11,160 nucleotides of DNA from positions 1-11,160 of the forward strand of contig JAJYNV010000134.1 of assembly GCA_021786135.1 (NCBI GenBank). Direction: 5' to 3'. The translations under genes were made by a program, and so were the position numbers. The notes under the pieces were generated by a model that had not been told where the DNA came from, searched no databases, and was given only the letters and a program-made list of their open reading frames with translations. This document shows, piece after piece, positions 1-7,100 of the stretch (its first letter is position 1; each line of letters opens with the position of its first letter). This DNA comes from Bacillota bacterium (GTDB lineage: Bacteria; Bacillota; Sulfobacillia; JAJZYS01; JAJYTV01).

Positions 1-131
1 GGATGTACCTCACCTTGCGCCGGCGGTGCCTGCCCGTCGCATGGTGTCCTGCGCAGCGCGGGAGATTCTCTCGGGGGCTTGTCGAGGCGGCTCGCGGTAG
101 CTGAGTTTCGTCTCTACTCCGTCGCATTGGG

Positions 132-150
132 CCTCGGATCCCATCCGAGG
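132..150. other. Short perfect hairpin, unassigned
   Basis: An 8-bp perfect inverted repeat (CCTCGGAT / ATCCGAGG) encloses a 3-nt loop CCC. It lies about 135 bp beyond the stop of the nitrilase-like gene, and no T-tract follows on either strand. It could be a terminator-like element of a gene outside the window or a structural coincidence in GC-rich DNA. I see no convincing gene in 1-285. Confidence 0.35.
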
Positions 151-211
151 GGGCAAGATCGGCCGTCGGAAGGCGGGCCTGTCGCACTGGCAGATACCGC
201 GCCCGGGACGA

Positions 212-245
212 CGCAAGGGAGCCCGCCCCTTGCGCGAGGCGGGCT
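212..245 (-). terminator. Possible terminator: two overlapping hairpins
   Basis: AGCCCGCC (220-227) pairs perfectly with GGCGGGCT (238-245) around a 10-nt loop. CGCAAGG (212-218) can instead pair with CCTTGCG (228-234), so the two stems are mutually exclusive. The element lies 40 nt downstream of the stop of the minus-strand amidohydrolase gene, a reasonable place for its terminator. There is no U-run after either stem, so intrinsic termination is unproven. Confidence 0.35.
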
Positions 246-285
246 TATGCTGCACGGGCGTAGTTCACACGGGCGGGGCCGGCAC

Positions 286-1188
286 TCAGGGGATGCGCAC
301 GAGGGGCCTGAGAAGATCTGGCCGCCAGTCCCGGTGGAACTTCTGCCGCCAGCGCGCGTGGCGCGACGCCGAGAGGTCGACCTCCGCCAGGATGAGTTCC
401 TCCTTGCCACCCTCCTCCGCCAGGGCGAGGAAGTTTCCGTCCGCGTCGCAGACGTGCGACTTGACGCCGAAGCGCGAGACCGCCTGCTCGCCGCGGAAGG
501 TGTAGCTCTCCTCGCCGGCGCGGTTGCAGAAAGCGATCGCCGTGCCTGTGTCGAAGGCGTGCACGCGCGTAGTGAGCGGCGTGATGTCGTCCTCGTGCTT
601 CGTCTTGATGCGCGGGGAGTTGCTGATCTGCACGCAGAGGTCGGCACCCTGCAGGGCCTGGGCCCGCACGAACTCGCCATAGACGGCGTCCTGGCAGATG
701 AGGATGCCGATGCGGCCGATCGGCGTCGAGAAGACCGGCATGGCATCGCCGCGCCGGAAGATCTCCGCTTCCTCGCAGACGCCGTCGCCGAGGTCGTTGC
801 CGTGGAGGTAGAGGGGCGTCACCGCCTTGTCGTAGACGCCGACGATGCCCTCGGGTCCGACGAAGAGCGCCGAGTTGTAGATGAGGCCGGACGGCGCGAT
901 GCGCGGTATGCCGCCGATGATGTGGATGCCATGCCTAGCCGCGAGTTCGGACCAGAGCCGGCTCGTCTCGCCCGGGATCTCCTCGGCGAGCTCCTGGAAC
1001 CTCTCGCCCAGGGTGTAGCCGGTGGTGGCGAGCTCCGGCAGGAGCACAAGCTCCGCCTGGGCCTTCACCGCCCGCTCGATCCAGGCGACCGAACGCCGCC
1101 GGTTCTCGGCGACATCGCCCTTGGCGAGATCCATCTGACAGAGTGCGATCCGCAACGCAAGCACCTTTCCTTCGGGTGAAACTTCCAT
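286..1188 (-). CDS. Carbon-nitrogen hydrolase (nitrilase superfamily)
   Basis: Cytoplasmic enzyme of the nitrilase superfamily, which hydrolyses amide, carbamoyl or nitrile C-N bonds using a Glu-Lys-Cys triad. All three motifs are visible: E52 in LLPELATTGY, K121 in VYDKAVTPLY and C165 in ILICQDAVYGE. At 300 residues it has the usual length of a stand-alone amidase-like member (for example the N-carbamoylputrescine or omega-amidase type). The substrate cannot be told from sequence. I give the longest frame, from ATG at 1188, but that ATG has no ribosome site and sits in tRNA-like sequence. TTG at 1155 lies 6 nt after AAAGGTG and would start the protein at RIALCQMD, where family members usually begin, so it may be the true start. 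The gene is the last of three minus-strand genes, 143 bp after the OsmC gene, and may have its own promoter. Confidence 0.9.
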   Translation of the reverse strand: MEVSPEGKVLALRIALCQMDLAKGDVAENRRRSVAWIERAVKAQAELVLLPELATTGYTLGERFQELAEEIPGETSRLWSELAARHGIHIIGGIPRIAPSGLIYNSALFVGPEGIVGVYDKAVTPLYLHGNDLGDGVCEEAEIFRRGDAMPVFSTPIGRIGILICQDAVYGEFVRAQALQGADLCVQISNSPRIKTKHEDDITPLTTRVHAFDTGTAIAFCNRAGEESYTFRGEQAVSRFGVKSHVCDADGNFLALAEEGGKEELILAEVDLSASRHARWRQKFHRDWRPDLLRPLVRIP

Positions 1189-1208
1189 CCCGGCTGAGCT
1201 ACGGGCGG
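1183..1208 (-). other. tRNA 5'-end-like fragment
   Basis: Read on the minus strand, this stretch includes TAGCTCAGCCGGGAT, preceded by a 7-nt acceptor-like CCGCCCG. That is close to the consensus acceptor/D-arm start of bacterial tRNAs (T8, A9, D-stem GCTC, loop AGCCGGGA). The match fails at the 3' side of the D-stem, where GAGC is expected and GAAG follows. No anticodon arm, T-loop GTTCGA or CCA follows, so this is not a tRNA gene. It may be a remnant or a coincidence, and it overlaps the ATG of the amidohydrolase. Confidence 0.3.
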
Positions 1209-1331
1209 GTTCTGGCCGTGCTGCCTGACGCGGGACAGCTTCGCCGGGCCGCTGGCGATCGCCTTCCGCATAGCGGCTAGGGCGCGGTATCGGTGCGCCA
1301 CGACATTGGCGGCAAATGCAGAGTGCCGCAG

Positions 1332-1733
1332 CTAGGCCCGCTGCCAGACGCCCTCGACCGGTATGGCCTGCGCGATCGTCTCAAAGACGGTGCTGTGTGC
1401 CTTGCCAAGCTCGACGAGATGCTCGAGGCGCTCGTCCGTCGCGTCCGATCGGATGCGCAGGGTGTAGTGGATATGTGTCAGGAGCGGCGGCTTCTCCTGC
1501 CGCTCTGCCTCGAGTTCCACCGACGCTTCCGCAATAGCCACCCTCGACGCCTCCGCGACGTGGTCGAGGGAAGTGAGCAGGCAGTCCCCCACCGCTGAGA
1601 GGAGCGTCTCCACTGGATTGAAACCGGCCGCAGGGTCGGCGCGCCGCGCGCCGAGGGTGAGGGAGAAATCCCGCACCAGGGCCTCTGCGTGCATCCTGTC
1701 GATCCGCCGCACCTCGACCTTGTAGCTCTGCAT
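1332..1733 (-). CDS. OsmC/Ohr-family protein lacking the second cysteine
   Basis: A small cytoplasmic protein of 133 residues, the usual size of the OsmC/Ohr/YhfA superfamily. Characterised members reduce organic hydroperoxides with a pair of cysteines. The first family cysteine is present as C51 in the helix NPVETLLSAVGDCLLTSL. At the place of the second (usually a CPV-like motif) the sequence reads KAHSTVFETI, with S114 instead of Cys. A normal two-cysteine peroxidase cycle is therefore not possible without another thiol, and the protein may be a one-Cys or YhfA-like variant of unknown substrate. The ATG at 1733 is preceded by GGGAG at about 9 nt. It lies 34 bp after the arsR stop on the same strand, so co-transcription and arsenic induction are likely but inferred. 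Confidence 0.9.
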   Translation of the reverse strand: MQSYKVEVRRIDRMHAEALVRDFSLTLGARRADPAAGFNPVETLLSAVGDCLLTSLDHVAEASRVAIAEASVELEAERQEKPPLLTHIHYTLRIRSDATDERLEHLVELGKAHSTVFETIAQAIPVEGVWQRA

Positions 1734-1767
1734 ACTCTTGCGCTCCCATGGCTCCGCAGGGGGCCGC

Positions 1768-2151
1768 TTACTCTAGCTCCGCACTCTCGTCAGATGCCTT
1801 GTCTTTGCGTGCTCTTCGCAGGCCCGGAATCGGGACGCAGATCTGCTCCGTCCCCAGTTCCCTGAGCCACGCCTCGTCGGTCTCGTTCCGCGGCAGGGAA
1901 GCCACAATCTCCTCGAGCAGAGGCGGCAGGTCCGGGCGGAGCGCGTAGTAGGTCCAATACTTCTGGCGGCGCTCGGTGAGAAAGCCCGCCTGCCTCAGTC
2001 GCCTGAGATGCTGCGAGACCGCCGGTTGGCTCACCGGCAGGCGCGAGACAAGCTCGCAGACGCAAGCCTCGCGCTGGCGCAGCAGGGCCAGGATGCGCAG
2101 CCGCGTAGGGTCGCCGAGCGCCCGGTAGACCTCAGCTTCGTTCTCATACAA
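1768..2151 (-). CDS. arsR: ArsR-family arsenite-responsive repressor
   Basis: Winged-helix repressor that releases its operator when As(III) or Sb(III) binds. The frame holds ALGDPTRLRILALL, the metal motif EACVCEL, the recognition helix PVSQPAVSQHLRRLRQAGFL and the wing ERRQKYWTYYAL. In the classic plasmid R773 ArsR the motif has three cysteines (C32, C34, C37). Here C30 and C32 are kept and the third is Val. A further cysteine, C105, lies in the C-terminal tail (EQICVP) and could be an extra ligand. I chose TTG at 2151 because GAGGTG (2158-2163) stands 6 nt upstream. The in-frame GTG at 2160 (three residues longer) has no ribosome site of its own. arsR is divergent from arsB and followed by the OsmC gene, so it probably controls both directions. 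Confidence 0.92.
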   Translation of the reverse strand: MYENEAEVYRALGDPTRLRILALLRQREACVCELVSRLPVSQPAVSQHLRRLRQAGFLTERRQKYWTYYALRPDLPPLLEEIVASLPRNETDEAWLRELGTEQICVPIPGLRRARKDKASDESAELE

Positions 2152-2157
2152 ACGAAT

Positions 2158-2163
2158 CACCTC
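2158..2163 (-). promoter_or_regulatory. Shine-Dalgarno deciding the arsR TTG start
   Basis: On the minus strand GAGGTG is followed by 6 nt and TTG (2151-2149). The same 6-nt spacing is seen before the GTG and TTG starts of three other genes in the window. It contains the alternative GTG start at 2160. Confidence 0.55.
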
Positions 2164-2170
2164 ATCGCGA

Positions 2171-2199
2171 TTTACTTATATAATATATCCTGCTATGGT
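2171..2199 (+). promoter_or_regulatory. Putative arsB promoter
   Basis: On the plus strand, -35-like TTTACT (2171-2176) is followed by a 17-bp spacer and TATGGT (2194-2199), with an upstream TG (2191-2192) making an extended -10. It overlaps the arsR promoter face to face, so one bound repressor could block both. Confidence 0.4.
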
Positions 2200-2204
2200 G
2201 TCCA
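2175..2204 (-). promoter_or_regulatory. Putative arsR promoter
   Basis: On the minus strand, -35 TGGACA (2199-2204) and -10 TATAAG (2175-2180) each match the sigma-70/sigma-A consensus at 5 of 6 positions, with an 18-bp spacer. Transcription would start near 2168, leaving a leader of about 17 nt that just holds the GAGGTG ribosome site of the TTG start. Confidence 0.5.
2176..2183. promoter_or_regulatory. Candidate ArsR operator core
   Basis: TTATATAA is a perfect 8-bp palindrome within the AT-rich island 2171-2188, strikingly AT-rich against the GC-rich surroundings. It overlaps the arsR -10 and lies in the arsB promoter spacer, the usual place of an ArsR operator. The longer dyad is imperfect, so the exact operator is uncertain. 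Confidence 0.35.
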
Positions 2205-2247
2205 GTGAGTGTCGCTCGGGCATCGCCCAATCTAGGAGGCTCCACCG

Positions 2248-3546
2248 ATGGCCCACGCCGTACTGGCTTCGCTGCTCTTCGCCTCGGTCCTGGCGCTCGT
2301 AATCTGGCAGCCGCGAGGCCTCTCGATCGGCTGGCCAGCCTCCGTGGGCGGACTCCTCGCCGTCCTGCTCGGCGTCGTTTCACTGAAGGATGTGGGGACG
2401 GTCGTCGGCATTGTCTGGGATGCCACGCTCGCCTTCGTCGCCATCATATTGATCTCGCTCGTCCTGGACGCGATCGGCTTCTTCGAGTGGGCTGCGCTGC
2501 ACATGGCCCGTCTGGCCCAAGGCAACGGGATCAGGCTCTTCGTCTACACCCTGCTCCTCGGCGCGGTCGTGGCCGCCTTCTTCGCCAACGACGGCGCGGC
2601 GCTAATCCTGACGCCGATCGTCTACGAGCAGGTGAAGGCCCTCAAGCTGAGGCCCGCGGCGATCCTGGCCTTCGTGATGGCCGGCGGCTTCATCGCCGAC
2701 GCCACATCGCTGCCGCTCGTTGTCTCGAACCTCGTCAACATCGTCTCCGCGGACTACTTCCACATCGGCTTCCTCAGCTACGCCGCGCGCATGATGCCTG
2801 TCGACATCGTCGCCCTCGCGGCGAGCCTTCTCGCCCTCTACCTCTTCTTCAGAAAGGACCTGCCACGGACGGTCGCCTCCGAGGGGCTCAAGCGACCGAG
2901 CGAAGCCATCCGGGATCCGCGTCTCTTTCGCGCCTCCTGGCTGGTGCTCGGTCTCCTGCTGCTCGGCTACCTCGTGAGCGAGGCCCTGCACATCCCGGTC
3001 TCTGTCGTCGCGGGAACGGCGGCGATCCTCCTCTTGCTGCTCGCGCGCCGGAGCCCCAGCGTCAGCGTCCGACGCCTGATCGCGGAAGCGCCCTGGAAGA
3101 TCGTCGTCTTCTCGATCGGCATGTACATCGTGGTCTTCGGCCTGCGCGACGCGGGGCTCATCGCGCTGCTCGCGTCGTCCCTGCGCTGGGCAGCCGGACA
3201 CGGCCTCACAGCCGCCGTACTCTTCACGGGCTACCTCTCGGCTTTCCTCTCATCCGTCATGAACAACATGCCGACCGTGATGATCAATGCCCTCGCGGTG
3301 CATGGAGCGGGAACGCAGGGTACCCTGCAGCAGGCCATGGCCTTCGCCAACGTGATCGGCAGCGACCTCGGGCCAAAGATCACGCCGATCGGCTCCCTGG
3401 CGACCTTGCTCTGGCTCCATGTGCTCGAGCGCCGCGGCATGAAGATCGGCTGGGGCTACTACTTCCGCGTCGGCATCACTTTGACGGTACCGGTGCTCCT
3501 CGTGACCCTACTCGCACTCTCGGCGGTCATGCTGGTCCACATCTGA
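2248..3546 (+). CDS. arsB: ArsB-type arsenite efflux permease
   Basis: Integral membrane arsenite/antimonite exporter of the ArsB/NhaD (ion transporter) superfamily. It moves As(OH)3 out of the cell, driven by the proton gradient. The 432 residues match the usual ArsB length of about 430 and are almost wholly hydrophobic segments joined by short loops, about 12 expected. Recognisable family stretches are FFANDGAALILTPIVYEQV (about residues 111-129), GGFIADATSLPLVVSNLVN, LSAFLSSVMNNMPTVMINA and NVIGSDLGPKITPIGSLA. AGGAGG at 2234-2239, 8 nt before ATG, fixes the start. The gene is divergent from arsR and ends about 20 bp before a strong hairpin, so it is probably a single-gene transcript. No arsA ATPase or arsC reductase is in view. 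Confidence 0.95.
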   Translation: MAHAVLASLLFASVLALVIWQPRGLSIGWPASVGGLLAVLLGVVSLKDVGTVVGIVWDATLAFVAIILISLVLDAIGFFEWAALHMARLAQGNGIRLFVYTLLLGAVVAAFFANDGAALILTPIVYEQVKALKLRPAAILAFVMAGGFIADATSLPLVVSNLVNIVSADYFHIGFLSYAARMMPVDIVALAASLLALYLFFRKDLPRTVASEGLKRPSEAIRDPRLFRASWLVLGLLLLGYLVSEALHIPVSVVAGTAAILLLLLARRSPSVSVRRLIAEAPWKIVVFSIGMYIVVFGLRDAGLIALLASSLRWAAGHGLTAAVLFTGYLSAFLSSVMNNMPTVMINALAVHGAGTQGTLQQAMAFANVIGSDLGPKITPIGSLATLLWLHVLERRGMKIGWGYYFRVGITLTVPVLLVTLLALSAVMLVHI

Positions 3547-3565
3547 GAGCTGAGATCCGTAAGGC

Positions 3566-3601
3566 CAGGCTGTCCGGTCCGCCAAGGGACCGGACAGCCT
3601 G
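3566..3601 (+). terminator. Strong hairpin terminator after arsB
   Basis: CAGGCTGTCCGGTCC (3566-3580) and its exact complement (3587-3601) form a 15-bp perfect stem with a 6-nt loop GCCAAG, starting 20 nt after the arsB stop. The following CGTTTGCG has only a short T-run, but the stem is the strongest in the window. It separates the ars locus from the surface locus. Confidence 0.7.
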
Positions 3602-3929
3602 CGTTTGCGCAAGGCGGTCGGGCGGATCAGGCGAGGAGCCTTGATCCCCCGCGTCCCTGGCCGCAGCCGACATCGCATCTTTGCCCCGCTGCCTGACCTC
3701 GCGATCGCTCGCAAAACCTCGCACAGGGGCGATGTTGCAACAATATGTCGAACGAAAGACAGACAAACCAGGTCGAATTGAGAGGATATCCGGCTCCTAT
3801 GCAAAATTGGGTGACTTCGGAAGTCTAGGACGCTTTGCCCAACAAAGCGCTCTACCCTCGTTTACGCCCCCCAGGGCAACAACGGCAAAGGATGTGGATC
3901 CCATTCCTAGAGCATGGCGTCCGGTCGGC
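3602..3929 (+). other. Non-coding leader, AT-richer than its surroundings
   Basis: An open frame runs through 3681-3929 upstream of the RHH gene, but its translation is low-complexity and shows no family features. Base use is clearly less GC-rich than in the flanking genes, as in a regulatory leader. A -35-like TTGAGA stands at 3778-3783 with CAAAAT at 3802-3807 (18-bp spacer), a weak candidate promoter. A hairpin at 3831-3849 lies downstream of it. Confidence 0.45.
3831..3849. promoter_or_regulatory. Inverted repeat upstream of the RHH gene
   Basis: CGCTTTG and CAAAGCG form a perfect 7-bp inverted repeat around CCCAA, 80 bp before the RHH start codon and just downstream of the weak candidate promoter. 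RHH proteins often bind short inverted repeats in their own leader, so this is a candidate operator. It could equally be an RNA hairpin. Confidence 0.35.
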
Positions 3930-4085
3930 ATGATCGCATTCCAGATCCGCACACCGATTGAACTGAAGCGACGGCTTGTGGAGTTTGCCCAGGAGACGGG
4001 GCAATCGCAGCAGGCCGTGATCACGCAGGCGCTCGAGGACTACCTCCGTGAGCAGGCCATGCCCGGCGGAGACACGATGCTCTGA
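3930..4085 (+). CDS. Ribbon-helix-helix (CopG/Arc-like) small protein
   Basis: A 51-residue protein with the full pattern of a ribbon-helix-helix DNA-binding domain: a short N-terminal beta strand (IAFQIRT), helix 1 (PIELKRRLVEFAQETG), then SQQAVITQALEDYLREQ as helix 2. Such proteins dimerise and place the paired strands in the major groove. They act as autoregulatory repressors or as antitoxins. No toxin-like gene follows: the next gene, 46 bp downstream on the same strand, is the giant surface protein, so this may be a local regulator of it. I chose ATG 3930 because it begins exactly at the fold. The frame is open further upstream (ATG 3681), but that extension looks non-coding. The ribosome site is weak, so the start is the uncertain part. 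Confidence 0.7.
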   Translation: MIAFQIRTPIELKRRLVEFAQETGQSQQAVITQALEDYLREQAMPGGDTML

Positions 4086-4131
4086 AGCATTTCACGACAA
4101 GTAGTCGCAGCAACGCGGAGAAGGTGGCGAC

Positions 4132-7100
4132 ATGGAGCACAGATGGAACGCCATCCTGGTGAGGCGACTTGTGAGCACGGCCCTCTGCGGGCTGCTCCTC
4201 GCGGTGGGCAGCGTGCAGGCGGCACCGGGCGCGATGGCCGCCGCGCCATCGGCCACGCTCAGCCACGTGGGCTTGGCTTCGGCCACGCTTGTGACAGCAG
4301 GCGCAAGCGACATCGCCCTTAGCGTGCAGGTTCAGGACACCTCGGACGCATCCGTCACCGGACTCGCGGCGTCCGATTTCACGATCACCTCGAGCGATCT
4401 GCAAGCGGGCACCTACGGGGCTCTCACCCCCGTGAGCGTGACGGCGACCTCCACCCCGGGCGGCTATACCGTCATCCTGACAGATACCGACGCGAACGAC
4501 GGCAATGCCCAGACCCTGACGGTGGCGGTGGACAGCGTCGCTCTCGCCCAGACGGCCAGCGTCACGGTGGCTCCGGGCGCGGCGGCGAGCCTCCAGGGGC
4601 AGCCGATCAGCGCGATCGACCTGACCGCGGGGCAATCCGAGACCTACACGTTCACGGCGGAGGATGCCTACGGGAACCCCGTGCCTGGCGTGCAGGTGGA
4701 CTTCGGCGTCACGGGCTCCCTCGCGGCCTCAGGTCTCAGCGCGGCGAGCGGCGAGACCGGCAGCACGGGCGAGGCAGAGGTGACCTACCAGGACGCCCTC
4801 GCGGGAGACAGCGGCACCGTGACAGGCACCGTGGACGGCACCAGCATCTCGGCCGCCGGCGGCACCCTGACGGTGGTGGTGGGCAGCGCCGACAGCAGCG
4901 AGAGCGGCCTGACCCCCGCGGCTGCCGCCGAGTCCGCGGGTTCGGTCGACACCTATACCCTCGTCCTCAAGGACGCGGCCGGCAATCCGCTCTCGGGACT
5001 CACGAGCGGAGACTTCATCCCGACCGAGGCGGGCGCCGCCAACAGCAGCGACGTGAGCTTCGGCGTCGTCGGCGAGACATCGACACCCGGGACCTACACC
5101 TTCACCGCAACCGATTACGTCGCGGAGAGCTTCACCGTTTCGGTGGTCGTGGACTGCGTGATCATCGCGGCCTCGTCCCAGGAGACGGTGACCGCTGCCG
5201 GCGCTACGAGCATCTCGGCGTCGCCAGGTGGCGCCCTGAGCCTCCCGGCGGGATCGAGCCAGGCGATCTCGTTCACGGTCAAGGACGCCTTTGGCAACCC
5301 GGTGACCGGCCAGGCGGTGGCCTTCGCCACGACGGGATCCCTCGCGGCCGGCGGCCTCGGCAGCGCGAAGGCCGACACGGACGGCTCAGGCGAGGTGCAG
5401 GTGGATTACACGGGGACCGCCACCGGCGGCAGCGGCACCGTGACCGGCACCGTCTACGGCACGGCCGTAACGGCAGCGAGCGGCACCTTCACGTGGGCGG
5501 CCGAAAGCCTGGACAGCACCAGGAGCAGCCTCGCTCCGTCGGCGGCCACGGCAGCGGCCGGCGACCAGGACACCTACACGCTCGTCCTGGAGGACACCGG
5601 GGGCGGCCCGATGGCGGGCCTCGCCGGCAGCGCTTTCACCATGACCGAAGTAGGTGCCCGTAGCGGCGATGTGGCCTTCAGCGGCGTGAGCGAGACCTCG
5701 AAGCCCGGCACCTACACCTTCAGCGCGAGCGACAACGTCGCCGGGATCTTCACGGTGTCGGTGAGCGTGATGGGCGTGACCATCGTCGCGTCGTCCCCGG
5801 AGACAGTGGAGGCGGGCCTGGCGGCAGGGATCTCGGTGCTGCCGACGGCTGCCCTCACGGTCTCGGCCGGGCAGCCGCAGACGCTCACCTTCACCGTGCA
5901 GGACAGCTACGGCAACCCGGTGCAAGGTGCGACGGTCCAGTTCCAGACGACCGGCTCCCTCAGTCCGCAAGACCTCAACCTGTCGACCAGCGGCACAGGG
6001 AGCGACGGACAGGTGCAGGTGACCTACCAGGGCACCGCCGCGGGAGACAGCGGCACGGTGACCGGCAGCGCGGGCGGCCTCTCGGCCGCCGCCGGCCCGC
6101 TTTCGGTTGTGGCCGGGCCGCCTTCCCGCCTGACCCTGGTCGTCAGCCCAGCGCTTGTGCAAGTCGGAGGGCAGGTCACCGTGAGCGGCGCTGTCTACGA
6201 TGCCTATGGCAATCCGGTCGCCGGGGTGACGGTCACCATCTCCCTGGGCCGATCGGATATGAAGGCCACCACCGACGCGAATGGGGAATACGAGGCCACC
6301 GCGACAGCGGCGGCAGAGGCAGGCACCGAGAGCCTCACGGCGAGCGCCCAGGGCACGTCAAAGGCCCTCACCGAGACGGCCACGTTCGAGGCGGCGGCCG
6401 CGAGCACACCCCCGACCCGCAGGGCGGCACCGCCGGTTACCAGGCCCAGCGTGACAGCCATCAGCCCCGGGACTGGGTCCGCGCTCGGGGGCACATCGGT
6501 GACGATACTCGGGAGCGGCTTCAGCGGAACGACCGCCGTCCACTTCGGTCCTGCCCTGGCCACGAGCTACACGGTGGAATCCTCCGGGGAGATCTCGGCG
6601 GTCGCTCCTGCCGGGACAGGGGCAGCCAGTGTCGACATCACCGTGACGACCGGCGCGGGAACGAGCGCGACCGTCGCGGCAGACCGCTTCACCTTTGCGC
6701 AGCAGCCGGCCGCCTTCTCGGACGTCCCCACCACCTACTGGGCGTATCAGGCGATCGAGGCGATGGCGGGCAGGGGAATCGTCAGCGGATTCCCGGACGG
6801 GGCCTTTCAGCCGGACGCCACATTGACCAGGGCCGAGTTCGTCAAGATGCTGGTGCTCTCTCTGCACCTCCAGCCGGACGCTGCAGCCACCGCGTTCAGC
6901 GATGTTCCGCCACGGGCGTGGTTCGCCCCGTACGTCAGCGCAGCCGTGGAGGCTCAGATTGTCCAGGGTGTGACGTCCCGGAGCTTTGCACCCGATGCGA
7001 CCCTCTCCCGCGAGGCGATGGCGGTCTTGCTGGCACGGGCTCTCAAGCTGACTGACACCGTACCGCTTCACTTCACGGATGTCGGGCGGATCAGCAGCTG

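Noticed and set aside
1..100. Tail of a gene entering from the left edge
   Set aside because: Two plus-strand frames are open for about 30 codons from the edge and then stop, but neither translation shows a recognisable domain end, so it cannot be supported.
79..1179. Long plus-strand open frame (366 codons)
   Set aside because: It lies antisense to the nitrilase-superfamily gene, whose catalytic motifs are intact. Its translation is Arg/Asp/Val-rich with no family features, as expected for a GC-rich antisense frame.
2205..3644. Plus-strand open frame of 479 codons overlapping arsB
   Set aside because: Its translation is Arg/Pro-rich shadow sequence, and arsB in the other frame has a clear ribosome site and family motifs.
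3681..3929. N-terminal extension of the RHH protein
   Set aside because: The frame is open, but the composition is non-coding-like, AT-richer and without domain signal. The RHH fold begins at the internal ATG.
3930..4085. Antitoxin of a toxin-antitoxin pair
   Set aside because: No small toxin-like frame lies beside it on either strand; the only adjacent gene is the large surface protein.
4264..6117. Possible CRISPR or short tandem repeat array
   Set aside because: The repeats are about 618-bp coding units of Ig-like domains with no short direct repeats and spacers.
5386..6162. Minus-strand open frame inside the surface protein gene
   Set aside because: Arg/His/Gly-rich shadow of the repeat region. 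The open frame follows from the GC-rich third codon positions of the real gene.
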